A stretch of 64,000 bases of DNA from Chloroflexota bacterium (GCA_022826725.1 JAJDUF010000013.1:62001-126000); one strand, 5' to 3'. Shown: positions 51,946-60,226, numbered from the stretch's first letter. The notes: generated by a model not told the origin, from the letters alone. Made by a program: numbers and translations.

Positions 51946-53028
51946 ATGAGACCCATTGGTGAACGCAGGATTGCGGTCCTAGCCGAGGGCGGCTTTGACC
52001 TACTGGAGGCGAAGACTGCCGTCGGCGTCATCCGCTATGGGCGCGATCCGGTGGTGGCGGTCGCGGACAGTCGGTACACCGGCCGAACCGCCGCCGACAT
52101 CGTTGGCGTCGGGGACGACGTGCCAATCGTGGAATCGGTCGCTGCCGCGCTGGCCTACAAGCCGAATACGCTGTTGCTCGGCACGGCTCCGCGTGGTGGC
52201 GTCTTGCCGGCAGCGTGGCGCCGGCAGGTGGTCCATGCCATGCGCGAGGGTCTCGACATCATCAACGGCCTGCACCACTTCCTCGAAGAGGACGAAGAGT
52301 TGGCCGGCGTGGCCCGCTCCTGCGGGGTTGACCTCTGGGACGTGCGGCGCGTACCTGACGAGCACCGCGTCGCCGACACGCGGGCGCATCAGCTCGACGC
52401 GACTATCGTGCTCACGGTCGGCTCGGATTGCAACGTCGGGAAGATGTCCGCCTCCCTAGAGCTTGACGCCGCCGCGCGTCGGGCCGGGCATCGCTCCGCG
52501 TTCGTCGCTACGGGGCAGACCGGCATTATCATCGCTGGCTGGGGCATGGCAATTGACCGGGTGATCAGCGACTTTGCCGCCGGGGCCTCGGAAGACCTCG
52601 TGATGCAGGGCGCCGAGCAGGGCGACATCGTGTTCGTCGAGGGGCAAGGCTCGCTGGTCCATCCAGGCTACTCTGGTGTCACGCTGTCCCTGATCCACGG
52701 GAGCGCGCCGGATGGGATGATCCTCTGCCACCAAGTCACGCGCACGACCATCCGCCGCTACACCCTCCCGGTGCCACCACTGCGCGACCTCGTGACCCTG
52801 CACGAGCACGCGACCGCCCACGTCAAGCCGTCGCGCGTCATCGGCATCGCCCTCAACACCTTCGGCTTGGATGAGGCCGCCGCACAGCAAGCAATCGCAG
52901 CAGCGGCCGACGAAACGGGGCTACCCGCGACCGATCCTGTCCGGTACGATGTTCAACCGCTGCTCGCCGCGGTCGAGGCCCTCCACAACCGGCGCAAGCA
53001 GCAGCGGGAGAAGGCCGCCGCCGGCTAA
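51946..53028 (+). CDS. DUF1611 family protein (DgcN-like)
   Basis: A 360-aa protein. The N-terminal part (RIAVLAEGGFDLLEAKTAVG, LLLGTAPRGGVLP) and the C-terminal nucleotide-binding domain with VGSDCNVGKMSASLELD (P-loop-like), FVATGQTGIIIAGWGMAIDR and VFVEGQGSLVHPGYSGVTLS are DUF1611 hallmarks. Characterised relatives (DgcN) act in D-glutamate breakdown as acetyl/ligase-type enzymes, usually paired with an epimerase-like DgcA; no such gene is adjacent here. GGAAGGA precedes the ATG at 51946; the open frame upstream is not coding. Confidence 0.8.
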   Translation: MRPIGERRIAVLAEGGFDLLEAKTAVGVIRYGRDPVVAVADSRYTGRTAADIVGVGDDVPIVESVAAALAYKPNTLLLGTAPRGGVLPAAWRRQVVHAMREGLDIINGLHHFLEEDEELAGVARSCGVDLWDVRRVPDEHRVADTRAHQLDATIVLTVGSDCNVGKMSASLELDAAARRAGHRSAFVATGQTGIIIAGWGMAIDRVISDFAAGASEDLVMQGAEQGDIVFVEGQGSLVHPGYSGVTLSLIHGSAPDGMILCHQVTRTTIRRYTLPVPPLRDLVTLHEHATAHVKPSRVIGIALNTFGLDEAAAQQAIAAAADETGLPATDPVRYDVQPLLAAVEALHNRRKQQREKAAAG

Positions 53029-53361
53029 CTATTCGGCCGGCGGGGACTGGGACACCCAAGCGTCGTCCGGGGGGAAGACGCTGGTGCCGAACGTCACGTC
53101 CGGCGGCGCGGCGAACCAGTCTTTGACGGTTTCGCGCCAGCGGACGAAGTGTGGCGCCTCCGTATGCGCCTGGAAGGCCGCTTCGTCCCGATAGACCTCG
53201 TAGAGGTAGATGCAATTGGGATCGCTGCTATCTTGGATCACGTCAAAGCGCAGGCAGCCCGGCTCGTCACGGACGGATCCGATAGCGTCGTCGAGCATGG
53301 ACTCCAGAAACGCCTCGCGATGCTCCGGCTTGATGTGAATCGGCACAATCAACACGTACAT
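53029..53361 (-). CDS. ABM-fold putative quinol monooxygenase
   Basis: A 110-aa protein with the ferredoxin-like antibiotic-biosynthesis-monooxygenase fold: MYVLIVPIHIKPEHREAF, SVRDEPGCLRFDVIQD, IYLYEVYRDEAAFQAHTEAP and HFVRWRETVKDWF. Typical of YgiN-like small monooxygenases; substrate unknown. GGAGGTAGGACG precedes the ATG. It converges directly on the DUF1611 gene, whose stop abuts its own stop. Confidence 0.85.
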   Translation of the reverse strand: MYVLIVPIHIKPEHREAFLESMLDDAIGSVRDEPGCLRFDVIQDSSDPNCIYLYEVYRDEAAFQAHTEAPHFVRWRETVKDWFAAPPDVTFGTSVFPPDDAWVSQSPPAE

Positions 53362-53450
53362 CGTCCTACCTCCCGCGTACACTCATTAGTGTCTCGACCG
53401 GAAACCACCCACCGCCCGGCTCCCTGCCCTCTCCGGAGGCCGCTGCTGCC

Positions 53451-54146
53451 CTAGGAAGAGCCGAGCGCGGCTGTTAGCGCGGCCGCCAGCTCGGCTTTGG
53501 GCACCTCGCCGCTATGCGCGTAGCGGACGACGCCCTGCCGATCAATGATGAAGGTCGTCGGAAACGTTCGCACCCCGTAGGCCCGGCCCACGACCACGGC
53601 CGGATCGAACGCGAGCGGAAAGGTGGCGCCAAAACGCGACGCGAAGGTGGCCATATCTTCCGGCGAAGAGCGAGAGCGCCTATCCATGGCGAAGGGGCTG
53701 GCGTTCAGACCCAAGGCGGCGACGTTGCGCTCGCGGTAGTCGTCGTAGAGGGAGGCAATCACCGGCGCCATCCGCTGACAGTGCGGGCACCACGTAGCCA
53801 GAAACTCCAGCAGGACAACCGACTGGCCCCGCAGCCCGACCAGGGAGCGCGTCTCCCCCGATCCAACTCGCCACCGGAAGTTGGGCGCCTCCTGGCCGAC
53901 CAGGATTTCCTCGGCACCGCCCGCCGGCGGCTCTACACCGAGCACCTGCCCGATGTGGCCATACTCGTCGTCAGCGCCGGAGGACGGCGCCTCGGTCGTG
54001 GTAGGACTATCGCGCAGGCTCAACGCGATGATGACCGCAATCACGACGACGGTGGCGCCGCCGAGCATGAGCGCCATACGCGGCAGACCGCGCGACTGCG
54101 ACTTGGTTGAGCGCCGCCTCCGCTCCCGTCCTCTACGTTCGCCCAT
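53451..54146 (-). CDS. TlpA/ResA-like membrane-anchored thioredoxin
   Basis: A 231-aa thiol-disulfide protein. A basic N-terminus (RRGRERRRRSTKSQSRGL), one membrane helix (MALMLGGATVVVIAVIIALS), then an extracytoplasmic AhpC/TSA-like thioredoxin domain with VVLLEFLATWCPHCQRMAPV (CPHC redox site), SPFAMDRRSRSSPEDMAT and the cis-Pro in VRTFPTTFIIDRQG. It would reduce or oxidise secreted proteins. Divergent from the MauE-like gene 87 bases away. Confidence 0.88.
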   Translation of the reverse strand: MGERRGRERRRRSTKSQSRGLPRMALMLGGATVVVIAVIIALSLRDSPTTTEAPSSGADDEYGHIGQVLGVEPPAGGAEEILVGQEAPNFRWRVGSGETRSLVGLRGQSVVLLEFLATWCPHCQRMAPVIASLYDDYRERNVAALGLNASPFAMDRRSRSSPEDMATFASRFGATFPLAFDPAVVVGRAYGVRTFPTTFIIDRQGVVRYAHSGEVPKAELAAALTAALGSS

Positions 54147-54233
54147 GACGCCGTTGCCGTTACCTCGCCACCCACGATAGCCTATAGGGTATGCGGACCA
54201 ACACCCGTACCGTGGGATGGACGCATTGAAGTC

Positions 54234-54764
54234 ATGGTAACACACGACCCTAGCCCGAGCGGCCGGCAGCTGCGCCAACGGTCGGTAAGCACCGGAGCGA
54301 CCTTGATCGCGCGGCTGCTACTGGGCGCGGTGTTTGTGCTCGCCGCCGGCGGGAAGCTGGCCGCGCCGGCCGAATTCGCCACCGTCGTCGAGCGGTATCA
54401 GCTCCTGCCACAGCCGGCGGTGCTGCCCGTCGCGACGGGACTGCCCTGGCTGGAGCTGCTGCTCGGCCTCTACTTGCTGGCCGGCCTGTTTACCCGGATC
54501 AGCGCGGCCGTAGCGCTGACCTTGCTGGCCGTATTCACCGCCGCCCTGACCTCCGCTCTGCTGCGCGGCCTGCCGCTGGAGGGCTGTGGCTGTTTCGGCA
54601 GCGTCGTCTTGCAGCAAATGCCGGTGATCGGCTGGCTGTTGGGCGGCGCCGACGCCGGACCGCAAGACCTGATCCGCGACGGTGTGCTGGCGCTATTGGC
54701 CTTGCTGGTGCTCTTCGGCCCGCCGACGCCGTTGGCGGTAGACCGTCTGCTCTTCCGCCGCTAG
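54234..54764 (+). CDS. MauE/DoxX-like membrane protein
   Basis: A 176-aa protein with four predicted helices: IARLLLGAVFVLAAGGKLAA, LPWLELLLGLYLLAGLFTRI, AVALTLLAVFTAALTSALLR and DGVLALLALLVLF. GCGCFG after helix 3 is the MauE cysteine motif, shared by proteins that supply reducing equivalents to extracytoplasmic thioredoxins. It likely works with the divergent TlpA-like protein and possibly CcdA. Weak ribosome binding site. Its stop overlaps the converging gene by four bases. Confidence 0.8.
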   Translation: MVTHDPSPSGRQLRQRSVSTGATLIARLLLGAVFVLAAGGKLAAPAEFATVVERYQLLPQPAVLPVATGLPWLELLLGLYLLAGLFTRISAAVALTLLAVFTAALTSALLRGLPLEGCGCFGSVVLQQMPVIGWLLGGADAGPQDLIRDGVLALLALLVLFGPPTPLAVDRLLFRR

Positions 54765-55270
54765 CCGCGACGAGTGAGCAGGCGGAGCGCAAACGTGGTC
54801 ACGGCGAAGGCGACGCCGCAGATGATCGCACCACGAGTATCGAAGAGGCAGCGCACCGAGCCACTGACCTGGCCGGCGATTACCGCGAGGGCAAAGGTCT
54901 GCCGCGCCTCGACCACCGCGCCCACCAGCCATTGACTGGCGCCCCGTTCGACGGTGACACGACCTCCGCCGACGACCAAGCCCACTCCTTGGTGGAGCCC
55001 CACGTCACGACCAAGCGCCACCGCGCTCGCACTCTGGCGAAAGCGGAGGCGGTTGCCCAAGGCCGCTCCTACGGCGCCCCGTTCCACCGATACGTGCTCC
55101 GACGACACGGACCTAAGCTGGCCGCCCAGTCCACGCAATCCGATAGCCGCCAAGGCGTTGGAGACCTTTCGCGTCATCGCCAACGTCCAGCCGAGCACGA
55201 GGTCGGCGCCGACCCCGGCATCCGCCCGCGCAGTCCGTTTCGGCACTGCCGCCCGCTCGTCGGTCATCAT
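54761..55270 (-). CDS. Repeat-rich beta-helix-like membrane protein, unknown
   Basis: A 169-aa protein. After a polar N-terminus (MMTDERAAVPKRTARADAGV), the middle consists of short repeats of alternating V/G-rich turns (SVERGAVGAALGNRLRF, AVALGRDVGLHQGVGLVVGG, VTVERGASQWLVGAVVEARQ) like a beta-solenoid or bactofilin-type fold. A C-terminal hydrophobic segment (IICGVAFAVTTFALRLL) would anchor it. The double-ATG start has GGAG upstream. I do not know its function; it is the gene immediately downstream of larC on the same strand, 38 bases apart. Confidence 0.6.
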   Translation of the reverse strand: MMTDERAAVPKRTARADAGVGADLVLGWTLAMTRKVSNALAAIGLRGLGGQLRSVSSEHVSVERGAVGAALGNRLRFRQSASAVALGRDVGLHQGVGLVVGGGRVTVERGASQWLVGAVVEARQTFALAVIAGQVSGSVRCLFDTRGAIICGVAFAVTTFALRLLTRRG

Positions 55271-55308
55271 CTCGCTCCCTACGCTCGTGCAGCCCCCGGC
55301 GGGTCGTC

Positions 55309-56493
55309 TCAGTCTCCCGCTTCCATCGCGTGGCGCGCAGCGTCGTATACGTCGCGCAAAGGCACGTTGGCCGCGCTGGCCAGCCGCTGGCAGTCCTCGT
55401 ATTCGGGGGCATGATTGCGGTCCGCCGAACCAAGCTGCGCCACCTTGACGCGCACTGATCCCCAAGGCGTCATCACCGTCTCGATACGCCGCCGCAGCTT
55501 CTGCCGGCGCACGTCGTACATCCGCACGCCGAGCGTGGTCGTCTCGGCGAAGATACGATCCAGCGCCGGCTGCACTGCGGCCGGCGTCGTCAGCACCGAC
55601 AGCACGGTACCCGGCCGGCCCTTCTTCATCAGCACCGGAGTCATGGTTACGTCAAGCGCACCCTCTGCGCGGAGGCGGTCGGCGAGGTAACTGAGCCACT
55701 CCGGGTTCATGTCGTCAATGTTCGTTTCCACCATGACCGCGGAATCGGCCGTCTCGCCCGGCTGCCCCGGCTCCTGATCCAACTCCCCAATAGAAACGCG
55801 CAGCATGTTGGGGATGGCAAAGTCGCGTTGGCCGGCGCCGTAGCCAATGCGCTCGACGCGCATCGGCGGCATGGGGCCAAAGTCGGTCGCCAGGGTGGAC
55901 AGGATGAGGGCGCCCGTCGGCGTGAGGAACTCGCCGGCGTAGGCCGAGGCGTAAATCGGTCGTCCCTTGAGCAGCTCCAACGTCGCCGGGCCGGGGACGG
56001 GCAGGATGCCGTCCCGCGAGTTTGTCGTGCCGCCGCCGACGTTGATCGGCGAGACGTACAACTCCGCAATGCCCAGGTCGTGCAGGCCCGCGCAGGCGCC
56101 CAGGATGTCGAGGATCGAATCGACCGCCCCGACCTCGTGGAAGTGTACGGTCGCCGGCGGCTGGCGATGCTCCAGCCCCTCCACCTCGGCCAGCCGCCAA
56201 AAGAGGCGCTTGCAGTTGGCCTTGACCGGATCGGGCAGGTCGCTCCCTTCGATGATCGGGAGGATGTCCTCCATATCGCGCTCGGGCTGCGGCTCGGTGA
56301 CGGTGATCTGCACCTGCGTCCCAAAGAGGGCGCCTTTCTGCGCTTCACGGACGGTCACCGTGTAGCCGCCGAGAGGTATCTTGGCCAGCGCGTCGCGTAG
56401 CGCCTGCTCCGACCAACCGGCGTCTACGAGGGCACCCAAGATCATGTCGCCACTGGCACCCGAAAAGCACTCGAAGTAGGCAGCGCGGGTCAT
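55309..56493 (-). CDS. larC: Nickel insertion protein LarC
   Basis: A 394-aa protein that installs nickel in the pincer nucleotide cofactor of lactate racemase-type enzymes in a CTP-dependent step. Signatures: YFECFSGASGDMILGALVDA, TVHFHEVGAVDSILDILGA, NVGGGTTNSRDGILPVPGPA, YAGEFLTPTGALILSTLA, METNIDDMNPEWLSYL-type (VMVETNIDDMNPEWL) and LMKKGRPGTVLSVL. It is a single intact gene, whereas in Lactobacillus larC is made by a frameshift of two ORFs. Its start overlaps the larB stop by four bases. Confidence 0.93.
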   Translation of the reverse strand: MTRAAYFECFSGASGDMILGALVDAGWSEQALRDALAKIPLGGYTVTVREAQKGALFGTQVQITVTEPQPERDMEDILPIIEGSDLPDPVKANCKRLFWRLAEVEGLEHRQPPATVHFHEVGAVDSILDILGACAGLHDLGIAELYVSPINVGGGTTNSRDGILPVPGPATLELLKGRPIYASAYAGEFLTPTGALILSTLATDFGPMPPMRVERIGYGAGQRDFAIPNMLRVSIGELDQEPGQPGETADSAVMVETNIDDMNPEWLSYLADRLRAEGALDVTMTPVLMKKGRPGTVLSVLTTPAAVQPALDRIFAETTTLGVRMYDVRRQKLRRRIETVMTPWGSVRVKVAQLGSADRNHAPEYEDCQRLASAANVPLRDVYDAARHAMEAGD

Positions 56494-57362
56494 GGTGCCG
56501 CCCCTTCCGTTGGCACGCTCGACCGGCACGATCCGCCGGGATCCAATGCGGCACCGTCCTGATGGTCGGTGGCAACACCCGCTGGTTCACCGGTAGAGAC
56601 AGCCGCAGCGGCCAGGCGGTTAATCATCCCGGCCATCAAGCCGGCGCCAAAGCCGTTGTCAATGTTGACCACGGCCACTCCGGGGGCGCAGCTATTGAGC
56701 ATGGCCAAGAGCGCTGCCACGCCACCAAAGGAAGCGCCATAGCCGACGTTGGTAGGCACGGCAATCACCGGCTTGTCTACGAGGCCACCCACTACGGACG
56801 GTAACGCGCCCTCCATCCCAGCTACCGCAATCACCACCGCGGCCATATCGAGCACGTGTCGCTGCGCCAGCAGGCGATGAATACCGGCCACGCCCACGTC
56901 GTAGAGACGGTCCACTGGGCACCCCGTCAGCTCGGCGGTGATCGCCGCCTCTTCGGCTACCGGCATGTCGGCCGTGCCGCCGGTAGCGACGACGACGCGG
57001 CCTGGCAGCAGCGGCGGCCGTGTGCCCTCAACGATCACGAGCCGCGCTACCTGCTCATAGCGCGCGGTGGGCAGCACCTCGCGCACGGCAGCAAACACTT
57101 CGGGCGCAGCGCGCGTCGCCAGCGCCGTTTGGTCGCGCTGGACCAGCCGTTGGGCAATCGCTGCGACTTGTTGTGGCGTCTTGCCAGGACTGTAAATCAC
57201 TTCCGGAAACCCGGTCCGCAGCGTCCGATGGTGGTCAACGCGCGCGTAGCCGAGGTCCTCAATATCGAGCCGGCGCAACCGGCCAAGCGCCGCCTCCACA
57301 TCGAGCCGCCCGGCGGCTACCTCGGCAAGCAGGTGGCGCACTGTATCGGTGTTCACCGGCAT
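56490..57362 (-). CDS. larB: Nickel pincer cofactor biosynthesis protein LarB
   Basis: A 290-aa AIR-carboxylase-like protein that carboxylates and hydrolyses nicotinic acid adenine dinucleotide. N-terminal VRHLLAEVAAGRLDVEAAL, the FPEVIYSPGKTPQQV motif, PurE-type core GTADMPVAEEAAITAELTGC, AGMEGALPSVVGGL, VPTNVGYGASFGG and the catalytic-type Cys in LLAMLNSCAPGVAVVNIDNG. The tail after about residue 265 is a long, low-complexity extension. First gene of the larB-larC pair; larE and a LarA-type racemase are absent from the window. Confidence 0.93.
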   Translation of the reverse strand: MPVNTDTVRHLLAEVAAGRLDVEAALGRLRRLDIEDLGYARVDHHRTLRTGFPEVIYSPGKTPQQVAAIAQRLVQRDQTALATRAAPEVFAAVREVLPTARYEQVARLVIVEGTRPPLLPGRVVVATGGTADMPVAEEAAITAELTGCPVDRLYDVGVAGIHRLLAQRHVLDMAAVVIAVAGMEGALPSVVGGLVDKPVIAVPTNVGYGASFGGVAALLAMLNSCAPGVAVVNIDNGFGAGLMAGMINRLAAAAVSTGEPAGVATDHQDGAALDPGGSCRSSVPTEGAAP

Positions 57363-57381
57363 TCCCTCAGGACTAGGCGTG

Positions 57382-58788
57382 TCATCGGTCCGTCACAAGG
57401 CTGGGCGCTACACTGTCTGGCGAGCTTGCCGGCGCCGCAGCCGGGGCCTCATGGGTTAGGGACACTGTCTTCGTGGTTGCCAAGATGAGCCAGCCGGCGA
57501 TACCAGCGATGAGGGACGCCAGCAGAATGCCCATCTTGGCAATCGGCAGCAGCGCAGTGCCACCAAAAGCCAGGTTGGCGATGAAGATAGACATCGTAAA
57601 TCCGATCCCGCCCAGCCAGGCCGCGCCATACACCTGTCGCCAACCCACGCCGCGCGGCAACGAGGCTACGCCAAGACGGATGGCCAGCCACGAGAAGAGG
57701 GTGATACCCACCTGCTTGCCAACCACTAGGCCGAGAATCACGCCGAGGCTCACCGAATGTGTTATTGCCGCGCCCAAATCACCGCTCAAGGCCACGCCAG
57801 CGTTCGCCAAGCCAAAGAGCGGCATGATGAGGTAGGTGACCCATGGGTACAGGGCGTGCTCCAGGCGCTGCATGGGCGACTCGACGTACTCGCAGGCCGA
57901 TTCAAGTGCGTACACCGCGGCCCGATGCCCGTCCTCCATGTGTCTCTTCTCCGCCGAAACACCGGCCAGCTCGAAGCTGTCGAGAAAGGCGCGGCATTGC
58001 GTGAGAAAGTCCCGCGTATTCATGCGGATCGAGGAGGGGATCGTCAGCGCAAGCAGCACCCCGGCGACGGTGGCGTGTACACCGGACTCCAGGAAGGCGA
58101 CCCACAAGCCGAGACCCAGCACGACGTAGGGCAGCGGATGGCGGAAACCGACACGATTGGCGCCGAGCAGGAGCAGGAGAAATACCGCGCCGGCGGCGAG
58201 GTGCATCAACGAAAGCTCCGAGGTGTAGAAGATGGCAATGACCAGAACCGCGCCAATATCGTCCACGATGGCCAACGCCACCAAGAAGACCTTCAACGGC
58301 AAGGGCACTCGCCGGCCGAGCAGGGCCATGATGCCCAGCACAAACGCGATGTCGGTCGCCATCGGGATGCCCCAGCCTCGCGCGCCCTCGGTGCCGCCAT
58401 TGACGGCGATGTAAAGGCCTGCCGGCACGAGCATGCCCCCCACGGCGGCGAAGATGGGGAGCGCGGCGCGCCGCACCGAGGCCAGCTCACCGATCAACAC
58501 CTCCCGCTTGATCTCCAGCCCCACGAAGAGGAAGAAGATCGCCATCAGACCATCGTTGATCCAGTGCAGCAGGTCCTCCTCAAGGTGGAAGTCGCCGAGC
58601 ACAATGGCGATTTCGGTGTGCCAGAGCTGCTCGTAGAGGGGTGCCCAGGGCGAATTAGCCCAAATGAGCGCAATGATCGCGCTGGACAAGAGCAGGATGC
58701 CGCCGGCAGTCTCCTGCCGAGCGAACTCTTGGAAGGGACGGATGATTAGCCGAATGCGCGGTTGGCCCGCGGTACCCACTGTCGTCAT
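57382..58788 (-). CDS. nhaA: Na+/H+ antiporter NhaA
   Basis: A 468-aa antiporter with about 12 helices. Signatures: QETAGGILLLSSAIIALIWA, HWINDGLMAIFFLFVGLEIK, GWGIPMATDIAFVLGIMALL and FLVALAIVDDIGAVLVIAIF with the two ion-binding Asp residues. The C-terminal half has PLFGLANAGVALSG and LGVASLPRGVGWRQVYGAAW. Roughly 60 residues longer than E. coli NhaA, mostly a central loop (around 250-300) and a C-terminal tail. Handles sodium and pH balance. Confidence 0.93.
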   Translation of the reverse strand: MTTVGTAGQPRIRLIIRPFQEFARQETAGGILLLSSAIIALIWANSPWAPLYEQLWHTEIAIVLGDFHLEEDLLHWINDGLMAIFFLFVGLEIKREVLIGELASVRRAALPIFAAVGGMLVPAGLYIAVNGGTEGARGWGIPMATDIAFVLGIMALLGRRVPLPLKVFLVALAIVDDIGAVLVIAIFYTSELSLMHLAAGAVFLLLLLGANRVGFRHPLPYVVLGLGLWVAFLESGVHATVAGVLLALTIPSSIRMNTRDFLTQCRAFLDSFELAGVSAEKRHMEDGHRAAVYALESACEYVESPMQRLEHALYPWVTYLIMPLFGLANAGVALSGDLGAAITHSVSLGVILGLVVGKQVGITLFSWLAIRLGVASLPRGVGWRQVYGAAWLGGIGFTMSIFIANLAFGGTALLPIAKMGILLASLIAGIAGWLILATTKTVSLTHEAPAAAPASSPDSVAPSLVTDR

Positions 58789-59114
58789 GGTGTATGTAGT
58801 CTCTCCGCTACGCCCCAGGCCGCGGTTGGTGTCGGCGCAGCGGCGGCCCCGGGGCTGCGTGATGGGTTGGTAGCCAGCATCGGATAGTCGTCAGCTTGTC
58901 GTCCGAGATGGGCAACTGGATCACCAGCATCGAGCACTGCCGCAGCAAGCAGCGTGTGGAATGCCGGCATCCTACATAGTAAAGGTAACACACCGCCGCC
59001 CGCCTCCGGTGGGAAAGGGCCGGGAGTCAGGCACGGAAGAGCGCAGTGACCTGAAACTTCCTCGCGTATGTGGTGGTCGAAACAGTGTAGACTACCGCGC
59101 GAGGGAGAAGGGAG
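58789..59114. other. 326-bp divergent gap between nhaA and pspC-like gene
   Basis: No ORF with coding character. Near the right end TAGACT at 59088-59093 lies 22 bases before the PspC-like ATG and may be its -10. The middle (about 58986-59030) is GC-rich, repeat-like. Nothing else recognised. Confidence 0.5.
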
Positions 59115-59405
59115 ATGGATACACAGAGCCAAAGCTGGTTCGACCGCCGCATCTACCGGAGCCGGCACAAGCGCATGGTTGCCGGTGTCGCGGGGGGCTT
59201 GGGAGCCTACCTGGGCATAGACCCCACGCTCGTGCGCCTCCTGTTCGTGTTCCTGACGCTGGCCTGCGGCGGCATCGGGCTACTCGCCTACGTGATCCTG
59301 TGGATCATCGTGCCGAAAGCTCCGCTCGACGAAGAGCTTACCGTAGACGACCTCCCCCGTTCAGCGGCCGACATTCCACCACAGCCACCGCGCTGGGCCA
59401 AGTAA
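59115..59405 (+). CDS. PspC-domain protein
   Basis: A 96-aa membrane protein. RRIYRSRHKRMVAGVAGGLG and AYLGIDPTLVRLLFVFLTLA are the PspC motifs, followed by the helix GGIGLLAYVILWIIVP. In E. coli PspC senses envelope stress; here no other psp gene is present, which is common for stand-alone PspC proteins in high-GC bacteria. GGGAGAAGGGAG precedes the ATG. Confidence 0.88.
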   Translation: MDTQSQSWFDRRIYRSRHKRMVAGVAGGLGAYLGIDPTLVRLLFVFLTLACGGIGLLAYVILWIIVPKAPLDEELTVDDLPRSAADIPPQPPRWAK

Positions 59406-59448
59406 GCTCCCCACAGCCGCCCGGCTGCCGCCGCAACGACCAGGAGCC

Positions 59449-59898
59449 ATGCGCCTGACGTTCGCTGAACGAGTCTACTGGCTCGTGCGCCGCATTCCAC
59501 CCGGCCGGGTGATGACCTATGGGAATATTGCCCTCGCCCTGGGTGCTCCACGCGCCGCCCGCGTCGTCGGGGGCGCGCTGCGCCACTGTCCCGACCCGGA
59601 GGGCATTCCCTGGCAGCGCGTGGTGAATGCCGGCGGCGGCATCAGTCCGCGACACCCGGAGTACCGGGTCCACGAGCAGGCCAAACTGCTCCGGGAGGAA
59701 GGGGTCGAGATCGAGGAGGACGGGCCGCTCTACGTGCTCGACCTGAAGCGGTATGCCTGGTGGCCGGACCCGGAGCAGTTGACGGAGCTGGAGGGGCTAT
59801 CCGCGTCACCGGCGCCGCTCCTCGCCGACGAACAGCCCTTCACGCGCCGGCGGCCACCGCGCCGCCGCCAGCGGTTACCATCTTGGCAGGACCGATAG
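59449..59898 (+). CDS. Alkyltransferase-like protein (ATL), MGMT DNA-binding family
   Basis: A 149-aa protein with the DNA-binding domain of O6-alkylguanine-DNA alkyltransferase: VYWLVRRIPPGRVMTYGNIA, ALGAPRAARVVGGALRHCPD and EGIPWQRVVNAGGGIS. The PCHRV site is PWQRV, so the methyl-accepting Cys is replaced by Trp55, as in ATL proteins that bind alkylated bases and hand them to nucleotide excision repair. The C-terminal 60 residues, a basic tail ending PPRRRQRLPSWQDR, are not part of the family core. AGGAG lies before the ATG. Confidence 0.88.
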   Translation: MRLTFAERVYWLVRRIPPGRVMTYGNIALALGAPRAARVVGGALRHCPDPEGIPWQRVVNAGGGISPRHPEYRVHEQAKLLREEGVEIEEDGPLYVLDLKRYAWWPDPEQLTELEGLSASPAPLLADEQPFTRRRPPRRRQRLPSWQDR

Positions 59899-59950
59899 TC
59901 GCCCAATTCTCTATGCGGCTCGCTTGTCATGGGCCGCTACACTACTCCAC

Positions 59951-60211
59951 ATGTCATTGAGACCGATCAGACTCTCGCACCATGCCTTGGGGTACACTGA
60001 GGAGAGAGGGTTTGCGTTTGACGAAGTGGCCGAGGCCATTCGTTCCGAACCTTGGCAACCGGCAGAACTAGGTCGTCTGGAATGCCGGAAAGACTTTCCA
60101 TTTGGATTGCTCTGGCAAGGACGGCATTACCAGACCAAGCAAGTACGTCCGATCTTCGTTGAGGAAGAGGACGAGATAGTGGTTGTTACCGTCTATACGT
60201 ACTACTTCTAG
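59951..60211 (+). CDS. DUF4258 domain protein, possible toxin of a TA-like pair
   Basis: An 86-aa protein: LSHHALGYTEERGFAFDEVA then ELGRLECRKDFPFGLLWQGR and VRPIFVEEEDEIVVVTVYTY. The early His, an Arg/Lys-containing strand, and the final VVTVYTYYF-type strand match DUF4258, a RelE-like small fold. It is followed 15 bases later by a DUF2283 gene, a frequent pairing, so a toxin-antitoxin role is inferred. Composition is AT-richer than upstream genes. ATG at 59951 chosen; no strong ribosome binding site. Confidence 0.7.
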   Translation: MSLRPIRLSHHALGYTEERGFAFDEVAEAIRSEPWQPAELGRLECRKDFPFGLLWQGRHYQTKQVRPIFVEEEDEIVVVTVYTYYF

Positions 60212-60226
60212 GAAGGCGCTGCTTTG

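Noticed and set aside
57757..58749. 330-codon open frame on the plus strand opposite nhaA
   Set aside because: It is the exact antisense of a clear NhaA protein; high GC at third positions removes stops on the other strand. The translation is low-complexity His/Gln/Glu-rich with no fold.
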